64,000 nucleotides of DNA from an uncultured Prevotella sp. (GTDB taxonomy: Bacteria > Bacteroidota > Bacteroidia > Bacteroidales > Bacteroidaceae): NCBI GenBank assembly GCA_900315545.1, contig OMZM01000009.1, positions 1-64,000 on the forward strand. The letters run 5' to 3'. A program made the translations under genes and the position numbers. A model generated the notes under the pieces. The model saw nothing but the letters and a program-made list of their open reading frames with translations. It ran no database searches and was not told where the DNA came from. Shown one piece after another: positions 1 to 7,876 of this stretch (its first letter is position 1; each line of letters opens with the position of its first letter).

Positions 1-286
1 TTGTCAAAGAGCATGTTTGACATTGTCAAACACACTGTTTGAGGATGCCAAACATAGTGTTTGGGACTCTCAGACACAATGTTTCGCAAGCCAAAATACA
101 CAAATAAGCGCCTCAAACATACTCTTTGACAATATTAACAATTACATTTAACCTCAAAATTAACACAACTTTGCATTTTCAGAGGCTATTCCGTTTCTAT
201 TTGGAGAGTTTTTCTCTGTCAAAATTTTTCATCATTTTCCGCCCTCAGACAAAAATCCGTTCACTTTGGCACAGTTTTTGTAGGCA
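1..286 (+). repeat. Copy A of the 437-bp phased-palindrome element (left part outside window)
   Basis: Only the right two thirds of this copy is in the window; the first base falls 3 nt before palindrome unit 1. Units of 17 bp lie at 4-20, 26-42, 48-64, 70-86, 92-108 and 113-129, with 5-nt spacers except one of 4 nt before the last unit. Unit 2 (TCAAACACACTGTTTGA) is identical in all four copies. Unit 3 differs from copy B at both outermost positions symmetrically (T to C on the left, A to G on the right), so the symmetry is kept. After a 137-nt gap comes the sigma-54-like box at 267-282. This is the most diverged copy. It lies upstream of prfC in the same orientation. Confidence 0.9.
267..282 (+). 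promoter_or_regulatory. Sigma-54-like box in element copy A
   Basis: TGGCACAGTTTTTGTA fits the -24/-12 layout TGGCAC-N5-TTGCW except that the -12 GC reads GT. The surrounding 26-nt spacer is poorly conserved between copies while this box is kept. Function is inferred from sequence resemblance only. Confidence 0.4.
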
Positions 287-373
287 TGGCAAAGGTCTAC
301 CAAAAACTACATGTCCCAATGTGCATTACTCAAGGATAAATATGCTGCACATGCTCGGAAATAACCAAATAAA

Positions 374-406
374 TTTGGTATTTCTCTCGCTTAATCGTAC
401 CTTTGC
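374..406 (+). promoter_or_regulatory. Housekeeping promoter of prfC
   Basis: A TTTG (-33) at 374-377 is followed after 20 nt by TACCTTTGC (-7) at 398-406, the Bacteroidota primary-sigma consensus. Transcription would start near 413, about 18 nt before the start codon. Confidence 0.75.
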
Positions 407-430
407 AGCCGCAAAAAGAATACAGAGACT

Positions 431-2017
431 ATGAATCAAGAGATAGAACGCAGAAGGACGTTTGCCATCATCAGCCACCCTGATGCTGGTAAGACTACAC
501 TGACTGAGAAATTCCTGCTTTTCGGCGGACAGATACAGGTGGCTGGAGCCGTGAAAAACAACAAGATAAAGAAGACGGCTACGAGCGACTGGATGGACAT
601 AGAGAAGCAACGCGGCATCTCGGTGTCGACGTCGGTGATGGAGTTTGACTATACTCCCGAAGGCGGCGACACGGAATATAAGGTGAACATCCTCGACACT
701 CCGGGACATCAGGACTTTGCCGAAGACACATACCGCACGCTGACAGCTGTCGACTCTGCCATCATCGTGGTGGACGGTGCAAAGGGTGTGGAGACGCAGA
801 CGCGCAAGCTGATGAACGTGTGCCGCATGCGCAACACGCCGGTGATAATCTTTATCAACAAGATGGACCGCGAGGGACGCGACCCGTTCGACTTGCTCGA
901 CGAACTGGAACAGGAGTTGCAAATCAGCGTGCGTCCGCTCTCATGGCCTATAAATCAGGGAGCAAAGTTCAAGGGAGTATATAATATCTACGAGGAAAAG
1001 CTCGACCTCTTCACTCCCGACAAGCAGCGTGTTACCGAAAAGGTGGAGATAGACATCAAGAGTAGCGACCTTGACGAGCAGGTGGGTGCCGACAATGCTG
1101 CCCAACTGCGCAACGACCTCGAGCTGATAGACGGCGTCTACCCTGAATTCAATGTTGACGACTATCGCGCTGCTACCGTTGCACCTGTATTCTTTGGCTC
1201 TGCGCTCAACAACTTCGGCGTGCAGGAATTGCTCAACTGCTTTGTAGAGATTGCACCTTCGCCACGCCCAACGATGGCAGAGGAGCGCACTGTGGAGCCG
1301 GAAGAAAAGAAATTCAGCGGATTTATCTTCAAGATAACAGCCAACATCGACCCCAACCACCGCTCGTGCATAGCCTTCTGCAAGGTGTGCAGCGGCAAGT
1401 TCCAGCGCAACCAGCCCTATCTGCACGTCCGACAGGGCAAGACTCTGCGCTTCTCGTCGCCTACGCAGTTCATGGCGCAGCGCAAGTCGACCATCGACGA
1501 GGCTTGGCCAGGCGACATCGTGGGACTGCCGGACAACGGAATATTCAAGATTGGCGACACGCTGACCGAAGGCGAACAGCTGCATTTCAGAGGTCTGCCG
1601 TCGTTCTCGCCTGAGATGTTCAAGTATATTGAGAACGACGACCCGATGAAGTCGAAGCAGCTGAACAAGGGTATAGACCAGCTGATGGACGAGGGTGTGG
1701 CTCAGATGTTCGTCAACCAGTTTAACGGAAGAAAGATTATCGGAACGGTGGGACAGTTGCAGTTTGAGGTTATACAGTACAGACTTGAGAACGAATACAA
1801 CGCCAAATGCCGCTGGGAGCCCGTACACCTGTACAAGGCTTGCTGGATAGAGAGCGACGACGAAAAGGAACTGGAAAACTTCAAGAAGCGCAAGTATCAG
1901 TACATGGCAAAGGATAAGGACGGGCGCGATGTTTTCCTTGCCGACTCAGGCTACGTATTGCAGATGGCACAGCAGGATTTCGAACATATAAAGTTCCATT
2001 TCACGAGCGAGTTTTAG
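431..2017 (+). CDS. prfC: Peptide chain release factor 3 (RF3)
   Basis: RF3 is a ribosome-bound GTPase that recycles RF1 and RF2 from terminating ribosomes. The 528-residue product has the family length (E. coli RF3 is 529). The G domain shows HPDAGKTT near residue 16 (P-loop), [12 protein letters not shown] near 90 (switch II) and NKMDRE near 142. The RF3 C-terminal domain follows and ends in the usual [10 protein letters not shown]-like tail. The ATG lies 25 nt after a clean TACCTTTGC promoter. Its last 4 bases overlap the end of the convergent UpxY gene, so the two transcripts have complementary 3' ends. Copy A of the 437-bp element lies upstream in the same orientation. The identification is secure. 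Confidence 0.97.
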   Translation: MNQEIERRRTFAIISHPDAGKTTLTEKFLLFGGQIQVAGAVKNNKIKKTATSDWMDIEKQRGISVSTSVMEFDYTPEGGDTEYKVNILDTPGHQDFAEDTYRTLTAVDSAIIVVDGAKGVETQTRKLMNVCRMRNTPVIIFINKMDREGRDPFDLLDELEQELQISVRPLSWPINQGAKFKGVYNIYEEKLDLFTPDKQRVTEKVEIDIKSSDLDEQVGADNAAQLRNDLELIDGVYPEFNVDDYRAATVAPVFFGSALNNFGVQELLNCFVEIAPSPRPTMAEERTVEPEEKKFSGFIFKITANIDPNHRSCIAFCKVCSGKFQRNQPYLHVRQGKTLRFSSPTQFMAQRKSTIDEAWPGDIVGLPDNGIFKIGDTLTEGEQLHFRGLPSFSPEMFKYIENDDPMKSKQLNKGIDQLMDEGVAQMFVNQFNGRKIIGTVGQLQFEVIQYRLENEYNAKCRWEPVHLYKACWIESDDEKELENFKKRKYQYMAKDKDGRDVFLADSGYVLQMAQQDFEHIKFHFTSEF

Positions 2018-2568
2018 GGTTTCACTACCGGCTTGCAACACCAGCGCGACACCTTTATCATGACACCCATGCCCGGCACTTCCTTCAGCAGGTAGTATTT
2101 GTGGCTCTGTCTGACGAGCTTGCCGCTCAATCCTTTCAGCGGTCCATGCTCGACAACTACCTTCGTGCCTGCTTTCAGGCGTGCCTCATCGGCAGAAAGG
2201 TATTTGCGCAACTCTATTTCGGGATTGCACATTATCTGGAACTCGCGCATCTCGCTGCTCGAAATCTCGTAGAACTTAGTAGCATCATGAGCTTTCCGAA
2301 ACACTTTCATGGGTATGTTGCTTTCGCGGACCATGTCGGCAAAGACTTTCTCTGCCACCGTCTTTTTCACAAAAATAAGATTTCTGACCACCGGACGCAA
2401 CTCGCTTTTCTGCTTCCCCTCACCGTCTTCGAACCTGACATACTCCTTAGGAATATAGGTTTCCATGCCTTTCTCATCGAAAAAGGCATCAGCCTCCTGC
2501 TGCCGCTTGGTGAAAAGTTGCAGGGCATACCATGTTTCGCCTGAAAAATCCTGACTTGTAGGATGCAT
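2014..2568 (-). CDS. UpxY-family NusG-like transcription antiterminator
   Basis: The 184 residues form an N-terminal NGN domain (starting around [15 protein letters not shown], residues 13-27) and a C-terminal KOW-type segment ([17 protein letters not shown] near 137). This is the layout of UpxY and RfaH-like NusG paralogues, which ride on RNA polymerase and prevent early termination in long operons. In Bacteroides such genes normally head capsular polysaccharide operons. Here it is the last gene of the TrpF-like/thioesterase operon and is followed by prfC on the other strand, so no polysaccharide operon sits behind it. Either it acts in trans or it controls something other than capsule. The family call is firm; the target is unknown. 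Confidence 0.85.
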   Translation of the reverse strand: MHPTSQDFSGETWYALQLFTKRQQEADAFFDEKGMETYIPKEYVRFEDGEGKQKSELRPVVRNLIFVKKTVAEKVFADMVRESNIPMKVFRKAHDATKFYEISSSEMREFQIMCNPEIELRKYLSADEARLKAGTKVVVEHGPLKGLSGKLVRQSHKYYLLKEVPGMGVMIKVSRWCCKPVVKP

Positions 2569-2589
2569 CTATATACCTTATTAATATAA

Positions 2590-2994
2590 TTACGGTATCG
2601 GTTGGTCCTTTCTGAAAGCCATTGCTGTCAGTGCGCACACCATCTTACCGTCCTGATTGGTAACCTTCACTTCACAATATGGTATCTTCCTGTGGTCTGC
2701 CACTTCTGTAGCGACAGCCGTCAGACGGTCGCCGACAACGGCAGAATGTAGGAACGATATGCTGGTCTGTATGCTGAAAGAGAGTTTGCCATGACTGTTC
2801 ATCACTCCGGCTACGGCAAGGTCGGCAAGCGTGAACAATGCTCCGCCCTGACATACGCCTCCGGCATTGAGGTGATGGCGGCTGACGGTCATCTCAGCCA
2901 CAGCCCTGCCCTCAGATATTTCTGCCAGCCTGATGCCGGCTTCAGCAGCAAATATGTCGCCCTCGTTGAGGAAATCTATGAGTGTAGTTGCCAT
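2590..2994 (-). CDS. PaaI-like hotdog-fold thioesterase
   Basis: A single hotdog domain of 134 residues, the usual size for PaaI/YdiI-type acyl-CoA thioesterases. The signature HHLNAGGVCQGGALFTLAD near residue 40 corresponds to the family H-x-N-x-x-G-x-x-H-G-G pattern, with the conserved Asn and the helix Asp present and the usual HGG His replaced by Gln. It would hydrolyse small or aromatic acyl-CoA esters in the cytoplasm; the substrate cannot be read from the sequence. It lies 6 nt after the TrpF-like gene and 21 nt before the UpxY gene, so the three are probably co-transcribed. The reason for this association is not evident. Confidence 0.85.
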   Translation of the reverse strand: MATTLIDFLNEGDIFAAEAGIRLAEISEGRAVAEMTVSRHHLNAGGVCQGGALFTLADLAVAGVMNSHGKLSFSIQTSISFLHSAVVGDRLTAVATEVADHRKIPYCEVKVTNQDGKMVCALTAMAFRKDQPIP

Positions 2995-3000
2995 ATTGTT

Positions 3001-3678
3001 CTATTTTATTTCGTCGATGAAACGTCGCAACAGCTCTACATCCTTCACGCCAACGCTGGTTTCAAACGCATTTTCCACGCAGATGCCTCTGCAACGGTCG
3101 TGCGCCAACAACGACTTTACGGCTTCAACATCGTCGCCATCATTGTAGACAACCACGAAAGGCAGGCTGCAACGGTATAGCGACATGACGTTGCCGGCAA
3201 TGGCTTCAGGTGCAAAACTCAGCATCAAGCCATCGGCAATACCGTCGAAAACACTAAGGCTGGCAATGTCGTCGGCAGACGATATGCGGCGGAACTTCAC
3301 TATCTCGATATTGCTGCAAATGTCTGGGACAACCGTCCTGCGAAGGTTTTCAATCATGACAGGTTCCTCGTCGCCGTAAAGACAGACATAGGTAAGGTTG
3401 TAGTTGTATATTCTGGTAACGATGCTCTGCGGCATGTCGTCGGCAAAAACACCAGCATACAGACACTGTTCAGCATCCTCTGACGCTTCGGCAACCTCTC
3501 TGCGTGCCATGCGTCTTGCACGTTCCTGCGAGTAGTCGGGTATGATTCCGGCTCTCGAGGGCATCATCTTGACAAGACGCTCACTGTCCAGACGGAAATC
3601 AAAACCTATCGTGTCGACACCGAGCTTCTTTATTTCCTTTATGTTGTCGGCATTGTTCAAACCGTTAACTTGTATCAT
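3001..3678 (-). CDS. TrpF-like (phosphoribosylanthranilate isomerase family) protein, probable pseudoenzyme
   Basis: The 225 residues align along the whole length with the TIM-barrel TrpF family (GVDTIGFDFRLDSERL near residue 20 matches the family's GFxFxxxSxRxV strand, then AGIIPDYS and VCLYGDEEP). The residues needed for the Amadori isomerisation are not there. The catalytic Cys of the N-terminal KxCG motif is Asn (MIQVNGLN). The catalytic Asp of the LLD strand is replaced (GLMLSFA, about residue 147). The phosphate-binding GGL loop reads NDGD. There is no other trp gene nearby. It starts an operon with a thioesterase and UpxY, from a promoter that diverges from the rpe promoter. It may be a decayed paralogue or a barrel with a new role. 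Confidence 0.75.
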   Translation of the reverse strand: MIQVNGLNNADNIKEIKKLGVDTIGFDFRLDSERLVKMMPSRAGIIPDYSQERARRMARREVAEASEDAEQCLYAGVFADDMPQSIVTRIYNYNLTYVCLYGDEEPVMIENLRRTVVPDICSNIEIVKFRRISSADDIASLSVFDGIADGLMLSFAPEAIAGNVMSLYRCSLPFVVVYNDGDDVEAVKSLLAHDRCRGICVENAFETSVGVKDVELLRRFIDEIK

Positions 3679-3695
3679 ATCAGACTTGTTCTTCG

Positions 3696-3731
3696 TTGTT
3701 TATAACGTTGCAAAAATAATATTAATTTCGC
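3696..3731 (+). promoter_or_regulatory. Promoter of the leader ORF and rpe
   Basis: TTGTTT (-33) at 3696-3701 and TAATTTCGC (-7 variant, C in place of the third T) at 3723-3731, 21 nt apart. About 100 nt of leader follow before the 41-codon ORF. Confidence 0.45.
3710..3718 (-). promoter_or_regulatory. -7 element of the TrpF-like operon
   Basis: Reads TATTTTTGC on the minus strand, 32 nt before the start codon. It lies back to back with the plus-strand promoter at 3696-3731. Confidence 0.6.
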
Positions 3732-3838
3732 AATGCAGAAAGAAAAGAAAAAAAAAGTTGCCTCTCATTGTAATAAATGAGCATGGTTGTACGTTACTAA
3801 TAATAAAGACACAATACTCAAATAAAAATACTAAGCCT

Positions 3839-3964
3839 ATGATGCAATTTACCCAAGAAGAAGCAAGACCGTCGGAAATGACCTTGTACATAATTCGTCA
3901 GATAGCCCACTCATACAGGCTTATAAACAATAAAGGCAGATACGAAGCGTATTGCATAAACTAA
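3839..3964 (+). CDS. Small conserved-looking ORF, 41 residues, upstream of rpe
   Basis: Starts with tandem ATG codons, begins MMQFTQEEARPSEMTLYIIR and ends NNKGRYEAYCIN. It is followed 21 nt later by rpe, in the position of a leader ORF or first operon gene. The composition is protein-like (amphipathic helix TLYIIRQIAHSYR, charged ends) rather than random. I have the impression of similar short Bacteroidota proteins with an RPSE-TL-IRQIA core but cannot verify it. It carries no known domain. It could regulate rpe by translational coupling or be an independent small protein. Confidence 0.5.
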   Translation: MMQFTQEEARPSEMTLYIIRQIAHSYRLINNKGRYEAYCIN

Positions 3965-3985
3965 CATAAAAAGTAACAACAGGAA

Positions 3986-4636
3986 ATGAATACTCTTATA
4001 TCGCCATCACTTCTGTCGGCAAACTTCGCCGACCTGAAGACTGACATAGAAATGATAAACCGCAGTGAGGCAGACTGGCTGCACCTGGACGTCATGGACG
4101 GCGTGTTCGTTCCAAACATATCATTCGGTTTCCCCGTAATGGAGGCTGTGGCAAAGATTTGCAAGAAGCCATTAGATGTTCACTACATGATTGTTCACCC
4201 CGAGCATTATATCGAGCAGACAGCCAAGCTCGGCGCAATGATGATGAACGTACATTATGAAGCTTGTCCACATCTGCACCGCACAGTACAGGAAATACAC
4301 AATGCAGGCATGAAGGCAGCCGTAACACTCAATCCACACACGCCCGTCATGCTGCTGGAAGACATAATAAACGATGTCGACATGGTGTTGCTGATGAGTG
4401 TAAATCCAGGATTTGGCGGACAAAAATTCATTGCAAATGCAGTGAAAAAGGTTGCACAACTGCGTAAACTCATCGACCGCAACGGCAGCAAGGCGCTGAT
4501 AGAAGTAGACGGTGGAGTAGACGCAACGTCAGCACCACTGCTCGTAAAAGCCGGCGCTGACGTACTCGTAAGTGGCAGTTATATCTTTAAATCTTCAAAT
4601 CCTGAACAAACAATAAAGGACTTGAAGGCTCTCTAA
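3986..4636 (+). CDS. rpe: Ribulose-phosphate 3-epimerase
   Basis: Interconverts D-ribulose 5-phosphate and D-xylulose 5-phosphate in the non-oxidative pentose phosphate pathway (cytoplasm). The 216-residue TIM barrel carries the family signatures: SPSLLSANFADL at the N terminus, HLDVMDGVFVPN (metal-binding His and catalytic Asp, about residue 33), DVHYMIVHPE, MSVNPGFGGQKF near 137 and IEVDGGV near 172 with the second catalytic Asp. Length is normal. It converges on the sigma-factor gene, leaving only 16 nt between the two stop codons. Confidence 0.97.
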   Translation: MNTLISPSLLSANFADLKTDIEMINRSEADWLHLDVMDGVFVPNISFGFPVMEAVAKICKKPLDVHYMIVHPEHYIEQTAKLGAMMMNVHYEACPHLHRTVQEIHNAGMKAAVTLNPHTPVMLLEDIINDVDMVLLMSVNPGFGGQKFIANAVKKVAQLRKLIDRNGSKALIEVDGGVDATSAPLLVKAGADVLVSGSYIFKSSNPEQTIKDLKAL

Positions 4637-4652
4637 GCCTGCAACTACATTG

Positions 4653-5243
4653 CTACATCATTACAAGGTCGTGATTCTTAGCCATGCGACGCATGTTAAG
4701 AATGGCGTAGCGCATCCGTCCGAGCGACGTATTGATGCTCACACCTGTCGTCTCTGCTATCTCCTTGAACGACATGCCTTGATAAAATCTCATATAAACG
4801 ACTTCACGCTGTGTAGCCGGAAGCAGATTCATCATTGCCTTAACGTCATCGAGCACCTGCTCGTTGACGAACTGCGACTCTATTCCTCCGTCTATCAAAC
4901 CACGCGAACTGATGTTCGACAGGTCGTTGTCGACAGTAGGCTCAACAATATTGTCAGCCTTCTGGTTGCGGTACCAGTCCATAATGACATTGTGGGCAAT
5001 ACGCATAACCCACGCACTGAACTTGCCAGTGGTAGTGTACTTGCGCATCTGCAGGTTTGTTATAACCTTGACAAAGGTTTCCTGAAACACGTCATTAGCC
5101 GTCTCCTGATCGCGGACGACAAAGAGTATGTATGAAAAAATCTTTTGCTGATTGCGTTGCAACAATAGGTCGAAAGCCTTGTTGTCACCATCTACATATG
5201 CCAATGCCAACTGTTCGTCGGTCATTTTCTTCAGATCTATCAT
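4653..5243 (-). CDS. ECF-type RNA polymerase sigma-70 factor
   Basis: The 196 residues show region 2 (QETANDVFQETFVKVITNL and FSAWVMRIAHNVIMDWYRN, residues about 47-92) and region 4 (LPATQREVVYMRFYQGMSFKEIAETTGVSINTSLGRMRYA, near 138-178), the two-domain layout of extracytoplasmic-function sigma factors. No anti-sigma gene follows, because the gene converges on rpe. Upstream lies a 93-nt leader from a TATCTTTGC promoter. The lack of an adjacent anti-sigma factor suggests a general-stress or growth-type regulator that stands alone, rather than a FecI-type transporter regulator. Confidence 0.93.
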   Translation of the reverse strand: MIDLKKMTDEQLALAYVDGDNKAFDLLLQRNQQKIFSYILFVVRDQETANDVFQETFVKVITNLQMRKYTTTGKFSAWVMRIAHNVIMDWYRNQKADNIVEPTVDNDLSNISSRGLIDGGIESQFVNEQVLDDVKAMMNLLPATQREVVYMRFYQGMSFKEIAETTGVSINTSLGRMRYAILNMRRMAKNHDLVMM

Positions 5244-5335
5244 TCCTTAAAATCATTTAATGTTTTTAGGTAAATGTTGTTCCGATAGGCAATTATGTTT
5301 AAAATGATGAATAAAAATATTTGTTGTAACTCGCT

Positions 5336-5344
5336 GCAAAGATA
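5336..5344 (-). promoter_or_regulatory. -7 element of the ECF sigma-factor gene
   Basis: TATCTTTGC on the minus strand, 93 nt before the start codon. The 5' leader is AT-rich and unannotated. Confidence 0.6.
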
Positions 5345-5424
5345 TGTACAATCTTAGAAATAAACAAATTTTTAGTTCAAAAAATCTCAATTTATTATTT
5401 TTTACATAAAAATTTGCGCATTAT

Positions 5425-5457
5425 TTTGTTTGTTTCAACATTATTTCGTAATTTCGC
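5425..5457 (+). promoter_or_regulatory. Promoter of the orphan cobalamin riboswitch transcript
   Basis: TTTG at 5425-5428 and TAATTTCGC (-7 variant) at 5449-5457, 20 nt apart, immediately before the riboswitch. Initiation would fall near 5463, so the aptamer starts at the 5' end of the RNA. Confidence 0.55.
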
Positions 5458-5462
5458 CCCGT

Positions 5463-5652
5463 CAAGGTTCGCTATAGACGCGATTAAAAAGGGAACGGAG
5501 TGTAAATCTCCGACTGTCTCGCAGCTGTGAGTTCCTTTATCGCCGGTAGACAAGCAACCACTGAAGAACACATTAACATGCTAAGAACGTTAATGACAAC
5601 AATGCTCTTTGGGAAGGAGTTTGCCGACGGAACGAAGTCAGAAGACCTGCCT
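5463..5652 (+). ncRNA. Cobalamin (adenosylcobalamin-type) riboswitch aptamer, orphan
   Basis: All the conserved blocks of the cobalamin aptamer occur in order: GATTAAAAAGGGAA, the GGAGTGTAAATCTCC hairpin, CTGTCTCGCAGCTGTGAG, CCACTG, GGGAAGG, and the B12 box AAGTCAGAAGACCTGCC at the 3' end. AGGT (5465-5468) pairs with ACCT (5645-5648) as P1. Such RNAs bind cobalamin and usually repress B12 transport or B12-independent isozyme genes. No such gene follows: the next plus-strand gene is gap, more than 1 kb away beyond a terminator and an opposite-strand lipoprotein gene. The RNA probably ends at the terminator near 5860. Confidence 0.93.
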
Positions 5653-5745
5653 TTGCATAGACAATGTCAAACCTCTCGATGTAAGGGGCACAGACGATAG
5701 ATAATGATACTTAGGATAACGACACACCTATACATAGGTTGAGTT

Positions 5746-5823
5746 ATGATAGTATATGCGTATGCGTATACATTAATATACGATATGATTACAGTATGTG
5801 TATTATTATATAAGTTTAATTAG
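5746..5823 (+). CDS. Possible 25-residue peptide behind the cobalamin riboswitch
   Basis: The only ATG-initiated reading frame of note between the aptamer and the terminator. It encodes MIVYAYAYTLIYDM and a hydrophobic, lysine-ending tail, 25 residues in all, and its stop codon is 6 nt before the terminator stem. No ribosome binding site is visible, which is common in this phylum. The AT-rich, TATGCG-repeating sequence may equally be non-coding. Reported because it would be the only product the riboswitch could control. Confidence 0.2.
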   Translation: MIVYAYAYTLIYDMITVCVLLYKFN

Positions 5824-5829
5824 TGCAGT

Positions 5830-5861
5830 GAGCGAGACCGTGAGGCCTCGCTCTTTGTTTT
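5830..5861 (+). terminator. Terminator of the riboswitch transcript
   Basis: GAGCGAG (5830-5836) pairs with CTCGCTC (5847-5853), followed by TTTGTTTT. It closes a transcript of about 400 nt that starts at the riboswitch promoter. Confidence 0.65.
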
Positions 5862-5890
5862 CCTGTTTGTCTGTCTGACAATGTATGCTG

Positions 5891-6532
5891 CTATTTGACA
5901 AAACCGTATGTTCCAATATGGTCTTTCATGCCATATATTCCAAGATAAACATTCTTTGTTCCTGAGAAATAAGCCTTGCGTCCGTAGTTTTCCGGATGTT
6001 CTACAAGATTGAACATATCTCTTATCTTTCCTTTCTTCAGCTGTATGCTTATGACTTTTCCCTTGTTGTTTTCGCCTTTCTTGTCGGCAAGAAGTATGGC
6101 TGTACTATATGTGAACGGCGGTGTAAACTGGGCATTAGATATATTTCGTGTACAGGCGCCGACTATATATCCGACAACATACACCTGTCCGGCATAGCCG
6201 TCTCCGTTTATAAATTCGTCAACTGTCAGTGCATCTTCCAGTGTGCGTCCCTTGTTATTGTCATTGTCGTTGTCGTCTACGATGTCGGTTTCCTCATACG
6301 ACTCAGGAATATCGTCTGGGTCAACCTCCACTTCCTCGCCTTCGTCGTCCTTAGAGTCGCTGTCGTCATTGTCATCTTTATTACTGCCGTCATCGTCAGT
6401 TTTGTCGTTGTCGTCATCCTTTTCGGTCAGTTCCTGTTCCTCTGGTTCTATCTCATCATCGTACAGCGGTTTCTCACATGCAGCGAGAAAGAACATGAGG
6501 ACAATATAAAGCAAAATTTCGTATTTTCTCAT
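5891..6532 (-). CDS. Secreted lipoprotein with acidic linker and OB-fold-like (DUF6359-type) domain
   Basis: The 213-residue product begins with a signal peptide ending in a lipobox (FFLAAC, Cys at 19), so it should be lipid-anchored in the outer or inner membrane. Residues about 25-95 are an Asp/Glu/Ser/Asn-rich low-complexity linker built on GAT/GAC repeats. The C-terminal part (LEDALTVDEFINGDG, then GQVYVVGYIVGAC and KVISIQLKKG) resembles the beta-rich DUF6359 domain that recurs in secreted Bacteroidota proteins. Function unknown. The acidic spacer probably holds the domain away from the membrane or binds calcium. It is transcribed alone, convergent to the riboswitch RNA. Confidence 0.75.
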   Translation of the reverse strand: MRKYEILLYIVLMFFLAACEKPLYDDEIEPEEQELTEKDDDNDKTDDDGSNKDDNDDSDSKDDEGEEVEVDPDDIPESYEETDIVDDNDNDNNKGRTLEDALTVDEFINGDGYAGQVYVVGYIVGACTRNISNAQFTPPFTYSTAILLADKKGENNKGKVISIQLKKGKIRDMFNLVEHPENYGRKAYFSGTKNVYLGIYGMKDHIGTYGFVK

Positions 6533-6551
6533 AAATATATCGATTTACAGT

Positions 6552-6560
6552 GCAAAGGTA
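6552..6560 (-). promoter_or_regulatory. -7 element of the acidic lipoprotein gene
   Basis: TACCTTTGC on the minus strand, 20 nt before the start codon. Confidence 0.65.
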
Positions 6561-6613
6561 AACATTTTCTTCTATTTGAATTGAATTCTTAATGATTTTA
6601 TTGCCATAAATAA

Positions 6614-6645
6614 TTGTCTATATTTCAAAAAGTTATTATCTTTGC
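6614..6645 (+). promoter_or_regulatory. Promoter of gap
   Basis: TTG at 6614-6616 and TATCTTTGC at 6637-6645, 20 nt apart; about 55 nt of leader before the ATG. Confidence 0.65.
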
Positions 6646-6692
6646 AAAAAATAATGACGAGAAACCGTAACTATAACTTACAATAATATTAA

Positions 6693-7739
<1,047 letters not shown>

Positions 7740-7772
7740 TCTGGGAATACAATAATCTTAGGATTACATATA

Positions 7773-7817
7773 CGATAAAGGCTTGTTCCGCAGAACAAGC
7801 CTTTATCGTTTTATTGT
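7773..7817 (+). terminator. Terminator of gap
   Basis: A perfect 16-bp inverted repeat, CGATAAAGGCTTGTTC and its complement at 7773-7788/7793-7808, with a 4-nt CGCA loop, followed by TTTTATTG. Confidence 0.9.
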
Positions 7818-7876
7818 AGTGTGTTGTTTCCGTAATTGCCTCAGCACTTTGAAACGCCACTCCGCAACCGTCCAAA

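Noticed and set aside
126-434. ORFs in element copies A (126-434), B (24564-24764) and C (33705-33992) whose products share the core FYLESFxLSKFFIIFR
   Set aside because: The likeness comes from the DNA repeat. Copy D has an in-frame stop in the same place (after FQGL), changes are often non-synonymous, and the ORF starts and ends differ between copies.
941-1828. 295-codon minus-strand ORF inside prfC
   Set aside because: Shadow of prfC, whose product matches release factor 3 over its full length.
3001-3678. Naming the 225-residue barrel trpF
   Set aside because: The catalytic Cys, the catalytic Asp and the phosphate loop are all absent, so the enzymatic name would mislead.
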